A stretch of 14,314 bases of DNA from contig DATDOO010000310.1 in NCBI GenBank assembly GCA_035293245.1, positions 1-14,314 on the forward strand, given 5' to 3'. The notes below the pieces were generated by a model that was not told the DNA's origin, ran no database searches, and saw only the letters and a list, made by a program, of their open reading frames with translations. This document shows, one piece after another, positions 1-8,612 of this stretch (within the stretch, counting starts at the first letter, position 1; each line of letters begins with the position of its first letter). This DNA comes from DATDOO01 sp035293245 (GTDB lineage Bacteria > Pseudomonadota > Gammaproteobacteria > Methylococcales > Methylococcaceae). A program made the position numbers and the translations under genes.

Positions 1-90
1 GGTAGATGGAGCGCGGATGTTTCTTTCTACGACCTGCTGGATGTCTTAGCGCCTAATGGCCCGCACACATTGGCATCAACGCCTATCTAG
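1..90 (+). CDS. Possible C-terminal tail of a truncated gene
   Basis: Frame 1 is open from the left edge to a TAG at 88-90 and would encode a 29-residue tail containing VSFYDLLDVLAPNGP. The other two plus-strand frames are closed early in this stretch. The repeat cluster begins directly after the stop, as intergenic repeats often do behind a gene. An open run of 29 codons can easily arise by chance. It also uses AGA and TTA, which are rare in the rest of the window. I recognise no family, so this is a weak call that depends on sequence to the left. Confidence 0.22.
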   Translation, partial: GRWSADVSFYDLLDVLAPNGPHTLASTPI

Positions 91-102
91 CACGGTAGCC
101 AG

Positions 103-217
103 CGTAGCCCGGAGGCCCCGCGGAGGGGCGTCCGGGAAGGACATTGAAGGGCACAAGGTAGCTTGCTTGTATTGTCCGGCGTCGTTCCCGGACGCGCTGT
201 CGCGCCTCCGGGCTACG
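103..217. repeat. Inverted repeat pair with GTAGCCCGGA ends
   Basis: The left arm (103-138) begins CGTAGCCCGGAGG and ends GTCCGGGAA. The right arm (185-217) is its reverse complement at both ends, beginning TTCCCGGACGC and ending CCTCCGGGCTACG. The middle of each arm has diverged. About 46 bp separate the arms. Each arm is also partly self-complementary (CCCGGA with TCCGGG), so each could fold alone or the two could pair. Pieces of this kind recur between genes in many gammaproteobacterial genomes. No protein is evident. Confidence 0.6.
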
Positions 218-290
218 GGTCAATCCGACGCCGCGTACCCCCGTTTGCCGCGCCGAGCACCGCTGCTTTCGGCGGATCAAACCCGCAGGG

Positions 291-337
291 CGGCCGCAAG
301 GATGCGGCCGGTTGACCGTCAGGCCAGGGATGGCCTG
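291..337. repeat. Two adjacent small hairpins with RGGA loops
   Basis: The first hairpin (291-310) has an 8-bp perfect stem, CGGCCGCA with TGCGGCCG, and an AGGA loop. The second (320-337) has a 7-bp perfect stem, CAGGCCA with TGGCCTG, and a GGGA loop. Nine bases separate them. They sit in the non-coding cluster and look like modules of a longer dispersed repeat. On the minus strand the loops would read TCCT and TCCC. Confidence 0.55.
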
Positions 338-412
338 TCGGGCAACTTCCGCCGGAAGCGAGGAGCGCAGGGCACCGCGATAGCGGCGCGGCAGTCGGGT
401 GTCCTTTCTTTT

Positions 413-448
413 GGTTTCTTTTCTTTGGACAAGCAAAGAAAAGAAACC
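413..448. repeat. Perfect 15-bp hairpin, pyrimidine/purine arms
   Basis: The left arm GGTTTCTTTTCTTTG (413-427) is exactly complementary to CAAAGAAAAGAAACC (434-448), with a 6-base GACAAG loop. After the GG, the left arm on the plus strand is almost all pyrimidine and the right arm almost all purine. The element is part of a longer repetitive stretch of about 230-480 whose translations (for example QRKETKRKDT on the minus strand) are familiar as spurious small proteins in several proteobacteria. I read it as a dispersed intergenic repeat and not as a gene. It lacks the layout of a standard terminator because no T tract follows the stem. Confidence 0.65.
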
Positions 449-564
449 CGCCCCTGGGTGCGGGAACCCACAGTCAAACAGCCCGCCGCAGGCGCTCAAG
501 ACCTCATCCTCCAACTGTGGAAACGACGAAGGTGGTTGGCAGCCAGCGTAGCGTCCGGGAGCAC

Positions 565-647
565 GGTAGGTTGGGGTGAGTCGGCGAACCCCAACGGATA
601 ACCCACCTCGCCAATCGTTGGGGTTCCTGCCGTCACCCCAACCTACC
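565..647. repeat. Large inverted repeat, GTAGGTTGGGGTGA family
   Basis: The 32-nt arms at 565-596 and 616-647 are nearly complementary. Outer ends (GGTAGGTTGGGGTGA with TCACCCCAACCTACC) and inner ends (CGAACCCCAACG with CGTTGGGGTT) match, with a few mismatches in the middle. The loop is 19 bases. Each arm is itself partly palindromic because GTTGGGGT faces ACCCCAAC. The right arm ends 9 bases beyond the stop of the lipoprotein gene at 657, so in that transcript it would form a long 3' hairpin. Similar short GTAGGTTGGG elements are scattered between genes in many proteobacteria. Confidence 0.7.
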
Positions 648-656
648 CGGACTTGG

Positions 657-1127
657 TCAGCGCCCCATCACGAGCGATTCCAGATCCACCTCGCCGCTGT
701 GGTGAAAGGGAATGGGCCTGCCCAGAAAGCTGTTCTTGACGCGCAGATGACCATCCACTTCATAGTCGATCTGTTGTTGCTGCATCGTACCCACCAGCAG
801 CTGCCTGATGGCCGTCAGCATCCGGGTGGACGCCACGACCTGCATGGTGGTGCTGCCGTACTGGGGCACGCGCAACGCCTGGTTGCTCAGGCCCCGCGCC
901 ACGGATTCGCCGTTCAGGGAAATCTCCACGTCGCTGCCCAGGACATCCAGGTCGAAATCGTTGGGGTTGTCCACCTTGAGGTCGAGCACGAAGTCCTGCG
1001 ACAGGAGCGTCGCGTCGCGCAGCCCAATGTTCCGCAGGGTGACCTGGGGCTCCTTGACCCCGCCGGGCAGCAGAGAACAACCTGCCAACATCGCCGCGAT
1101 GACCAAACCAACTACAAGCTGCCGCAT
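657..1127 (-). CDS. LEA type 2 family outer-membrane lipoprotein
   Basis: This gene encodes a 156-residue lipoprotein. A short hydrophobic signal ends in the lipobox LAGC, making Cys17 the likely lipidated residue. The next residue is Ser, not Asp, which favours sorting to the outer membrane. From about residue 27 to 150 it resembles the LEA type 2 (water stress and hypersensitive response) domain: VTLRNIGLRDAT, then LKVDNPNDFDLDVLGSDVEI, then SLNGESVARG. In this family the fold is a fibronectin-like beta sandwich. Bacterial members are periplasmic-facing lipoproteins whose function is not settled. The ATG at 1127 has AAGGG upstream at a slightly long spacing. The gene is divergent from pgi and runs towards the left-end repeat cluster, where the inverted repeat at 565-647 could act as its 3' hairpin. 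Confidence 0.85.
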   Translation of the reverse strand: MRQLVVGLVIAAMLAGCSLLPGGVKEPQVTLRNIGLRDATLLSQDFVLDLKVDNPNDFDLDVLGSDVEISLNGESVARGLSNQALRVPQYGSTTMQVVASTRMLTAIRQLLVGTMQQQQIDYEVDGHLRVKNSFLGRPIPFHHSGEVDLESLVMGR

Positions 1128-1405
1128 GATTAAGCCCTTGTTGTGAAGACAAACTCGTCGCGACGGGATTCTCCGCTTCGATTCCGAAAGCCGTCAACTA
1201 CGGTGCGCGACAGCGTCGGCGCCAAAGAAGGCTTCGATAATTTCCCGGAAGGGCGGCAAGAAATGGGGCCCGGCATTAACGCATTCGGCCTGACTCTGCA
1301 CCCCGCCAGTTTAATCCAAGGATAAAATCAACAGCGCCGTTTGCCTGACCCAAGGGCACTTGGGTAGCATGGAGCATCCTTTTCAACCCCTGCGCGTTTA
1401 TCGCC
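1128..1405. other. Divergent intergenic region, lipoprotein gene / pgi
   Basis: These 278 bp separate two outward-facing genes and should hold both promoters. A plausible -10 box for pgi is TAAAAT at 1323-1328, but I see no convincing -35 at the right distance. A TTCCCGGAA palindrome sits at 1242-1250. No credible gene lies here: the open frames are short and carry no start signals. Confidence 0.4.
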
Positions 1406-3064
<1,659 letters not shown>

Positions 3065-3226
3065 GGCTTGCGGCGCCGATCTCAAGGCGCAGGGCCACTG
3101 TTCATGAGCGTGAGGACGTAGCGCTTCGTATCTTGGTGCGGCGCGCTATGAGGGATAGAGAATATGCAAAATAAATCCCGCCATGGAAATTAGGAATTTA
3201 TTGTGTCCGGTTCCCGCTGGCGCAAA

Positions 3227-3646
3227 TTACCAGCACTGTGCGGTTGTATCCGCATTGCTCGAATTCTTGCTTGCTTTCGTGCCTAATTGATTAAGCGTGA
3301 ACGTAGCACAGGTCGTGTCCGCGTTCTGAGCACCCTTGGTAGTCGGCGTAGCGGTCAAAGTGAAGGTAGTGGCGTCAGATGCGATGGTAATCGTGTAATA
3401 CCCTTCGGAGCTACTGCCGTTAGAGCCGACGACAGAGGGGGTTCCATTAGCGCCGGCATAACTTTTGTTGTCCAGATAATACTGTTGCATCTTCGCAGCC
3501 ACTTCATTCAGTGCCGATCGGGCGTCCGAACGGCGCGAGCGGACGATCTGGTCGCGGTAGGAAGGGTAGGCCACCGCGGCAAGGATCGCCACGATCGCCA
3601 CGGTGACCATCAGTTCGATGAGACTGAACCCCAAAATTTTCTTCAT
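3227..3646 (-). CDS. pilE: Type IV minor pilin PilE
   Basis: This 139-residue type IVa prepilin is the last gene of the minor pilin operon. A short leader MKKILG is followed by FSLIELMVTVAIVAILAAVA. The prepilin peptidase site is therefore after Gly6, with Phe at +1 and the conserved Glu at +5. The YPSYRDQIVRSRRSDA segment after the hydrophobic helix is typical of PilE. The C-terminal half has TFTLTATPTTKG, and Cys113 and Cys138 probably close the disulfide-bonded D-region. The protein ends CW, as many PilE proteins do. The start at 3646 gives a standard leader and lies 4 bases after the pilY1 stop. In-frame upstream ATGs at 3661 and 3670 are possible and would only lengthen the leader. PilE is expected to join PilV, PilW, PilX and FimT/FimU in the complex that primes pilus assembly. 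Confidence 0.92.
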   Translation of the reverse strand: MKKILGFSLIELMVTVAIVAILAAVAYPSYRDQIVRSRRSDARSALNEVAAKMQQYYLDNKSYAGANGTPSVVGSNGSSSEGYYTITIASDATTFTLTATPTTKGAQNADTTCATFTLNQLGTKASKNSSNADTTAQCW

Positions 3647-3650
3647 GCTC

Positions 3651-6600
3651 TTATTGCACATAGCCTTCATGCCAGTAAGTGCCGAAAACCGGCGTGCTGC
3701 CCAAGGGAGGCCTACCGACTTCCGGGGACAGATTGGGCGGAACCACGTAATTTTCTCCTTGGTAAGAGATAAAGACCGGCTCTCCGGGGATGCCGGTTCC
3801 TGAGTGGGTTGACCTCTCATTTCCTTCCGATGAGATGTCCAGATCACGACTGGCCGTGCCGTTCGCCAATTTCACTATATAAAAAAACGAATCCCCATCA
3901 TCAGGCCCACAGGAATTGCCGCCGCCCGATTCAGGCTTATAGGTAGTGAAGAACACGTCACCCAAAAAAGTCAGCGGGGTAGCCAGGACTTTTTCCCCGT
4001 CCGCCAGATCGAAGCGCCAGCCGTTCGAAATATCCGTCCCGACACAAACCGCTTGAACGCAATTCGTCACGTCGCCCAGATCGCCCACGGTTACTGCGCT
4101 TGTGGGGGGAATGCCGACCAGATGATTACGATCGCGGATCATGTAGAACTGATCAAAATCGACGTTCGTCGACAACGGATGCTCGCGATCCCCCGAGCCA
4201 ATGAGGACGGCGTCAAAGTCGCCGGTGCTATCACGGGTCAACACCACATCAGGGCTGTGGAAAAAGCGGCGGTCGGGCTGACCCGTCGCGTGACGACCCA
4301 GGTTGGCGAATTTCGTCAAGGTCCAGAGGCTGGGATCATTTTTGACCAGAACATCCGGTGTCGCAGCATTGCCATCGACATCCTTGAAGCCTCCGAGATC
4401 GGCACGCCAGATGACGCCGCCGGTGTCGCCGACATAGATGCGATCCGCCAAGCCATCGCCGTCGGTGTCCTTCACCGTAAGCGAAGCCGGAATGCTGTCG
4501 TTCAAGTCGTTGTGCACGAAGGTATTCGAGGAGTTGGTTCCTGTCTGAATCGCCCGCCAGACCAAAGCGCCCGTTTCCGCGTTCACGATGTAAATGGCGT
4601 TGCCTTCGTTGTCGTTGGTTCCTGTGCCGGTATCGTCCTTGTCGAGGTCGTATCCGCCGGCGAAGAACACCGCCGGCTTCTTGCCCTCCCCCCAATCCAG
4701 ATTGGCGATACGCGGGTCGGAAAAAGTCCAGCCCAAGGCGTCGAAATTACCACCGGCGGTGGTCTTCTCGATTTTCCACAGCATCTTGGGAATATCCGGA
4801 TTGGAGATATCCAGCGCATAAATCGCCTTGCCGCCGCGGCGCAAACCGGTAAAGGCCCAAACCTTGTCATTGACGGAAGGGGTGATGATCGGGTCTTCAG
4901 GGCTGTCACCGTCCTTGACAAAAGCGGCGGGCGCCCCATCAAAGCCGATGGGATGCTTGGTCGCTGCCGCGTTGTCGGACAGGGGCCTGAGGTTGGCTGC
5001 CAGCAGGCGGGGCATGAAGGCCCAGACTTCTTTCCCCTCCGGCGAACCGGACAGTGTGTTGCGAACCATATGCAAAAAGCCGTCGTTACCGCCGACGAGG
5101 AGTCGGATATCCGGCAGCGTCGTGCTGTAACCGGTCCGGGCGCCGTAGTTGATGGGCAAAGGCTTGGAGTGCAGGGGGTCAGCCATGATCCAGGGACGGA
5201 CGTCCGTCTGGCTGCCGTCTCCATCCTGATCGTTGACGTCGATGCCGCGAGCGAACTTGAGCAGATCGACCGCCTCGGTTTGATCGCTTATGCCGTCGCC
5301 ATCGGTGTCGGTGGTGGCACTGGCCCAAGCCGTCTGGTCCGACCAAGCGCAGGTGGCGGTGTCCGTGGAAGCAAGCGAGCAGGAGGCAGGCACCCCGTAC
5401 ACCTTGCCCGTGCCCCGCATGCGCAGGTAAGGCCAAAGCTTCTCTGCAGTCGTGGCGTCGGCATTGAAATTCAGCAAGGTCGTGGGAGTACCGTTGGTAA
5501 AAGTATCCGGCTCCGTGAACAACTGGCGAGTGCCGACGCCGTTGCTGGTTCCCGGATCGCCACCAGCGACATCGCCGGGCGTGGCGTTGAGGAAGCCGGG
5601 GATTTTCTGTCCCGCTCCGCCACGATCAACGGATTTACCGTCCCTGCCGGAAACTTCCGGGTCCGTCGCAGCGACCACATCCCAACCCGTCGCAGTGGTC
5701 CAGAAGGTCAGTGCGTTGTCGATAATCCTGCCGTCCGTGGCGCTGATGACCTCGGGGCAAGAATCGATTAGATTGAAGTTGCCGGAGGCGTCTGTGTCCG
5801 CGATCGCGCAGGTGGCATCGGTCACTTTCAGGGACAGATCGGAATTTTGCCCCAAGCGCAACCGCTTGGCGTTGCCGGGCCATTGCGGAATGCTCATGGG
5901 CTGGAACAGGGCAAAAAAGACGTTGTTCAGCGACTGGGTGCGGTTGGTGATGTTCACCGGCACGGAGGCGGACACGAAGGTGGCGCTCACACTGAGAATC
6001 TGGCGGAAGACGTTTTGCAAATCCTCGGCCAGTTGATCCGGATCGTCGCTCAAGGCAAAAGCGGAGCCCGTCCCGCCCGCTAGGGCGTAGCCTTTCTGAT
6101 TGGCCTGAGTAAGCTGCGAGGAATCGACGAAAAAATAGGAAGTGACGTTCTGCGTTTCTTCCAAATCCGGAACATCGCCGAAAGTGCCATCGCCCAGATC
6201 GGCGTCGTACAGGTATTCGATGACAGTGCTAAAGGTATTTTTGTTGCCGGTTAGAACGATCCCCCCCATCCCCTGGTCTGCCTTAGCAGCCTTGATGGCC
6301 GCATCCGAGTCGTCTTCCTGGTTGGATACGGCGAACATGAAATTGATGACATAAATCTTGACGCAATCCTCCAGTAAAGGGGAAATGTATTCGTCGCCAA
6401 CTTCGATGGAGGTATCCCACCTCATGGCGGGAGCCCCAGTGTAACTGTCCGACGCCGAATCGATGTTATGGGTGTTGTTGGTGCCGAAATCCGTGTAGCC
6501 ATTGTGGCCGTTGTAAATATCCTGACCGGTGAGATAACGAAAGAACTCGAAATACAGTTCCTTGCCTTGGTAGGAGTGCGCCAGATTCCCTTGCGGGATG

Positions 6601-7100
6601 GGAATGGCGGCCAGCTTGTTGTAAAAATCGATTTTGGCCTGGTTGGGTGTCCCGTCCGCGTTGTTTTCGAACAGACGGAAACCTTGCAGCATATAGCCGC
6701 CGTTGCTGCACTTCTGGTTGTTATTCGGATTGTCCGGCCGCGGCCCGGCGCAGTTATTTTCGTTGTTGTGGTTCATCATGAACCCGATCTTGAGGCCCTC
6801 GATCGGATCGATGACTTTCTTCAGCACCGCGCGCAGCAACTCGTTGAATACGATGGTCTGCGTTGAAGGATCCTTGGCGAGATAACCTTGTTCGAAAAGC
6901 TTCTGACAACCGGCCAAAGTGCCGCCCGTGCATACGGTGGCGCCAAGGTTGGAGCGGTAATCAAGGGAGAGCATGACCAGAGGCGCGCCGGGCGCGTTGT
7001 TGGGATTGTTGAAATAAATGTCCGTATCGTCCGCATACAAGCCGGAAGCCATGGTCATGCCGACCAACAAGGCGGCTAAATGTATTGTCTTGCGTGTCAT
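3651..7100 (-). CDS. pilY1: Type IV pilus tip adhesin / assembly protein PilY1
   Basis: PilY1 is a large secreted protein at the pilus tip that promotes extension, surface sensing and adhesion. From the start at 7100 it has 1149 residues. A signal peptide (MTRKTIHLAALLVG, cleaved near GLYA-DD at about 23) precedes the N-terminal module. This module has an alpha/beta look (IKIGFMM-, VKIYVINFMFA-type strands), but the DxSxS metal site of a classical von Willebrand A domain is not visible. The C-terminal half, from about residue 585, is the Neisseria PilC/PilY beta-propeller domain: RGIDVNDQDGDG (619-629), DPLHSKPLPINYG, LVGGNDGFLHMV, and YALDISNP. The calcium loop DTDGDGLAD (878-886) precedes RIYVGDTGGVIW, as in Pseudomonas PilY1. 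The gene lies between pilX and pilE. An alternative start at 7148 overlaps the pilX stop. Confidence 0.94.
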   Translation of the reverse strand: MTRKTIHLAALLVGMTMASGLYADDTDIYFNNPNNAPGAPLVMLSLDYRSNLGATVCTGGTLAGCQKLFEQGYLAKDPSTQTIVFNELLRAVLKKVIDPIEGLKIGFMMNHNNENNCAGPRPDNPNNNQKCSNGGYMLQGFRLFENNADGTPNQAKIDFYNKLAAIPIPQGNLAHSYQGKELYFEFFRYLTGQDIYNGHNGYTDFGTNNTHNIDSASDSYTGAPAMRWDTSIEVGDEYISPLLEDCVKIYVINFMFAVSNQEDDSDAAIKAAKADQGMGGIVLTGNKNTFSTVIEYLYDADLGDGTFGDVPDLEETQNVTSYFFVDSSQLTQANQKGYALAGGTGSAFALSDDPDQLAEDLQNVFRQILSVSATFVSASVPVNITNRTQSLNNVFFALFQPMSIPQWPGNAKRLRLGQNSDLSLKVTDATCAIADTDASGNFNLIDSCPEVISATDGRIIDNALTFWTTATGWDVVAATDPEVSGRDGKSVDRGGAGQKIPGFLNATPGDVAGGDPGTSNGVGTRQLFTEPDTFTNGTPTTLLNFNADATTAEKLWPYLRMRGTGKVYGVPASCSLASTDTATCAWSDQTAWASATTDTDGDGISDQTEAVDLLKFARGIDVNDQDGDGSQTDVRPWIMADPLHSKPLPINYGARTGYSTTLPDIRLLVGGNDGFLHMVRNTLSGSPEGKEVWAFMPRLLAANLRPLSDNAAATKHPIGFDGAPAAFVKDGDSPEDPIITPSVNDKVWAFTGLRRGGKAIYALDISNPDIPKMLWKIEKTTAGGNFDALGWTFSDPRIANLDWGEGKKPAVFFAGGYDLDKDDTGTGTNDNEGNAIYIVNAETGALVWRAIQTGTNSSNTFVHNDLNDSIPASLTVKDTDGDGLADRIYVGDTGGVIWRADLGGFKDVDGNAATPDVLVKNDPSLWTLTKFANLGRHATGQPDRRFFHSPDVVLTRDSTGDFDAVLIGSGDREHPLSTNVDFDQFYMIRDRNHLVGIPPTSAVTVGDLGDVTNCVQAVCVGTDISNGWRFDLADGEKVLATPLTFLGDVFFTTYKPESGGGNSCGPDDGDSFFYIVKLANGTASRDLDISSEGNERSTHSGTGIPGEPVFISYQGENYVVPPNLSPEVGRPPLGSTPVFGTYWHEGYVQ

Positions 7101-7106
7101 GGCGGG

Positions 7107-7112
7107 TTCCTC
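7107..7112 (-). promoter_or_regulatory. Ribosome binding site deciding the pilY1 start
   Basis: On the minus strand GAGGAA lies 6 bases ahead of the ATG at 7100. That ATG starts a textbook signal peptide (MTRK followed by a hydrophobic stretch). The alternative ATG at 7148 overlaps the pilX stop as ATGA but would place 16 polar, charged residues before the signal. I therefore prefer 7100. Confidence 0.6.
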
Positions 7113-7144
7113 GCTTGCTTTACGTTTCGACGCAAACGTTTGTG

Positions 7145-7687
7145 TCATTCATAGTGAAGTGTGGTGTCCGTACTGCCCGAAGATTTGGCGAAGCCCGCGT
7201 TGACTTCCGCGCGCCCCCCTTGTCCGGTTTCCGAGTAAACGGAATTGATCGTGTAAAAAAAACTGTCGCCGCTGGACGCGATCGTCTCGTGCATGGTGAG
7301 CGGGCCTTGACTGCGCCAGAATATGATCACCGTCGCATCAGGCACGTCCGTCGTCAGGGTGATCGTTCCCGTGCAGCCGGTAACATCCGACGTGCACGTT
7401 TTCGCCGTGGTCGTCGTCGGGGGAAGAAGCGTCAGGTTGGTGGCGACCTGCCCCTTCGCGTCGTCCAGGGCTGCCTGAGCGGCCTGCAAGGCCTCCATCT
7501 GGTATTGCTGGTTTCCCGACATGCGGAGTTGCAGAATGCTGGTGCGGGTACCCAGGATGGTCACCACCGTCAGGATAACCAGGAAAATCAGCGTCACCAG
7601 CAGAGCGGAGCCAGCCTGGCCGCGATAATCCGTGTGCAAAAGAGACCGTGGTGAAATCCGGCGGAAAGAGTCAGGATGATGGGACAT
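7145..7687 (-). CDS. pilX: Type IV pilus assembly protein PilX
   Basis: This 180-residue minor pilin of the priming complex has a cytoplasmic tail (1-22) followed by GQAGSALLVTLIFLVILTVV and GTRTSILQLRMSGN, the PilX N-terminal pattern. A Gly (residue 26) precedes the helix, but the Glu found at +5 of major pilins is absent, as is usual for PilX and its type II secretion relative GspK. The rest is a globular pilin domain with two Cys (98 and 105) that could form a disulfide. The chosen ATG at 7687 overlaps the end of pilW by 17 bases and has GGAGA about 10 bases upstream. The open frame extends to 7819, but that extension lies inside pilW and does not resemble a leader. The stop overlaps the alternative pilY1 ATG. 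Confidence 0.88.
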   Translation of the reverse strand: MSHHPDSFRRISPRSLLHTDYRGQAGSALLVTLIFLVILTVVTILGTRTSILQLRMSGNQQYQMEALQAAQAALDDAKGQVATNLTLLPPTTTTAKTCTSDVTGCTGTITLTTDVPDATVIIFWRSQGPLTMHETIASSGDSFFYTINSVYSETGQGGRAEVNAGFAKSSGSTDTTLHYE

Positions 7688-8612
7688 AACACTGTATCTC
7701 CATGTTCCTGAGATAGGCCGTCGCAGAATACACCCGTCGGCGCACCTGATCGCTGTAAGTCTTGGTAGTCGAGCCCAGTTTGTAATCGATACTGGCCCCT
7801 GCCATATTGAAAGTGCCATCCGTCGCGTCGCCGCGCATCAACAGAAAAATACGCGCCATCAGGGGCCTACCGGCCGGCAGTGCGCCTCCGCCCGTCGGGA
7901 CGACGTATTTATCGACTACGCAGTCTCCATCGGTATCCATGCCGAATTCGACCACGATGTCTTCCACGCCTTCCGCCACGGTACCGCCAGTATCGTTTTG
8001 CACCAGCGGATTGGTTCCATCATTGGTCAACACCGCGCGTTTCAAGACGGGGACGTTGTTTTCGACCGTGACGTAATACACGCGGAGCAGATATTCCCAG
8101 TACTCCAGCGGTGCAGTCGGTGCGGTACCCCCATACGCAAGGAAATTCCCCACGCCAGCGTTGGTCACCGGGACATAAATGCTACCGGTGCCGTAGCTCG
8201 TCGCTTTTGCGCCCGACGTATAAGCCACCATCAAAATGTGGGAGCCAGTCGCGGGAGTGGTCAGACAACTTGGTATTCCCGCGTCCGATGCCAGCCAGAT
8301 TTGCAGGACCTGGTTGTCCAATGTGGCCAACGGCTCGATTCCGCATTTTGCCGACGCCGCGACCAGGGAACTGTCGGATGCGGGCCTGCCGTTGCCGCCG
8401 AAAAAGCCGATCATCGAGAGGTCGCGGCTGATTTCGCGCAAGGCGTAACGGGCATTCTCCTGCATGCGCGCCATCTGCTCGTCCTGGTTGTAGGAACGCT
8501 TGCTCTGCGTGTAAAGGGTACCCACCACGGCTACGACCAGCAGCCCCAGAACCAGGGCGATCATCATTTCGATGAGGGTGAGTCCCTTCTGTGTCAAAAG
8601 GTTTCGGTTCAT
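7671..8612 (-). CDS. pilW: Type IV pilus minor pilin PilW
   Basis: PilW (313 residues) is the large minor pilin of the tip complex. The prepilin leader MNRNLLTQKG is followed by LTLIEMMIALVLGLLVVAVV. Cleavage is after Gly10, with Leu at +1 and Glu at +5. Family hallmarks follow: the QENARYALREISRDLSMIGFFGG segment, slightly beyond the helix (about 51-73), and MDTDGDCVVDKYV in the C-terminal half. The ATG overlaps the pilV stop by one base (TAATG), a usual sign of translational coupling, and no strong ribosome site of its own is visible. Its 3' end overlaps the start of pilX. The product is exposed in the periplasm and held by its N-terminal helix until it enters the pilus. Confidence 0.91.
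   Translation of the reverse strand: MNRNLLTQKGLTLIEMMIALVLGLLVVAVVGTLYTQSKRSYNQDEQMARMQENARYALREISRDLSMIGFFGGNGRPASDSSLVAASAKCGIEPLATLDNQVLQIWLASDAGIPSCLTTPATGSHILMVAYTSGAKATSYGTGSIYVPVTNAGVGNFLAYGGTAPTAPLEYWEYLLRVYYVTVENNVPVLKRAVLTNDGTNPLVQNDTGGTVAEGVEDIVVEFGMDTDGDCVVDKYVVPTGGGALPAGRPLMARIFLLMRGDATDGTFNMAGASIDYKLGSTTKTYSDQVRRRVYSATAYLRNMEIQCYVPSS

Noticed and set aside
56..601. 181-codon open frame, and a 143-codon frame on the other strand, in the left-end region
   Set aside because: Both run through the hairpins and inverted repeats. They are Arg/Gly/Pro-rich, have no recognisable domain, and carry the repeat-derived translation. They look like spurious frames in GC-rich repeats.
3065..3226. 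Terminator between pgi and pilE
   Set aside because: The convergent 162-bp gap has only weak stems (for example TAGCGC with GCGCTA near 3119-3149) and no T run after a stem, so I do not call one.
3647..3847. N-terminal extension of pilE
   Set aside because: The frame is open upstream but lies inside the end of pilY1. The standard six-residue leader starts at 3646.
4053..5771. 572-codon open frame on the plus strand inside pilY1
   Set aside because: It is antisense to a well-supported gene. Long antisense frames are expected in GC-biased coding DNA, and no domain or ribosome site was seen.
7688..7819. N-terminal extension of pilX
   Set aside because: It lies wholly inside pilW and would place 44 residues of unrelated sequence before the cytoplasmic tail. 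The start at 7687 has a ribosome site.
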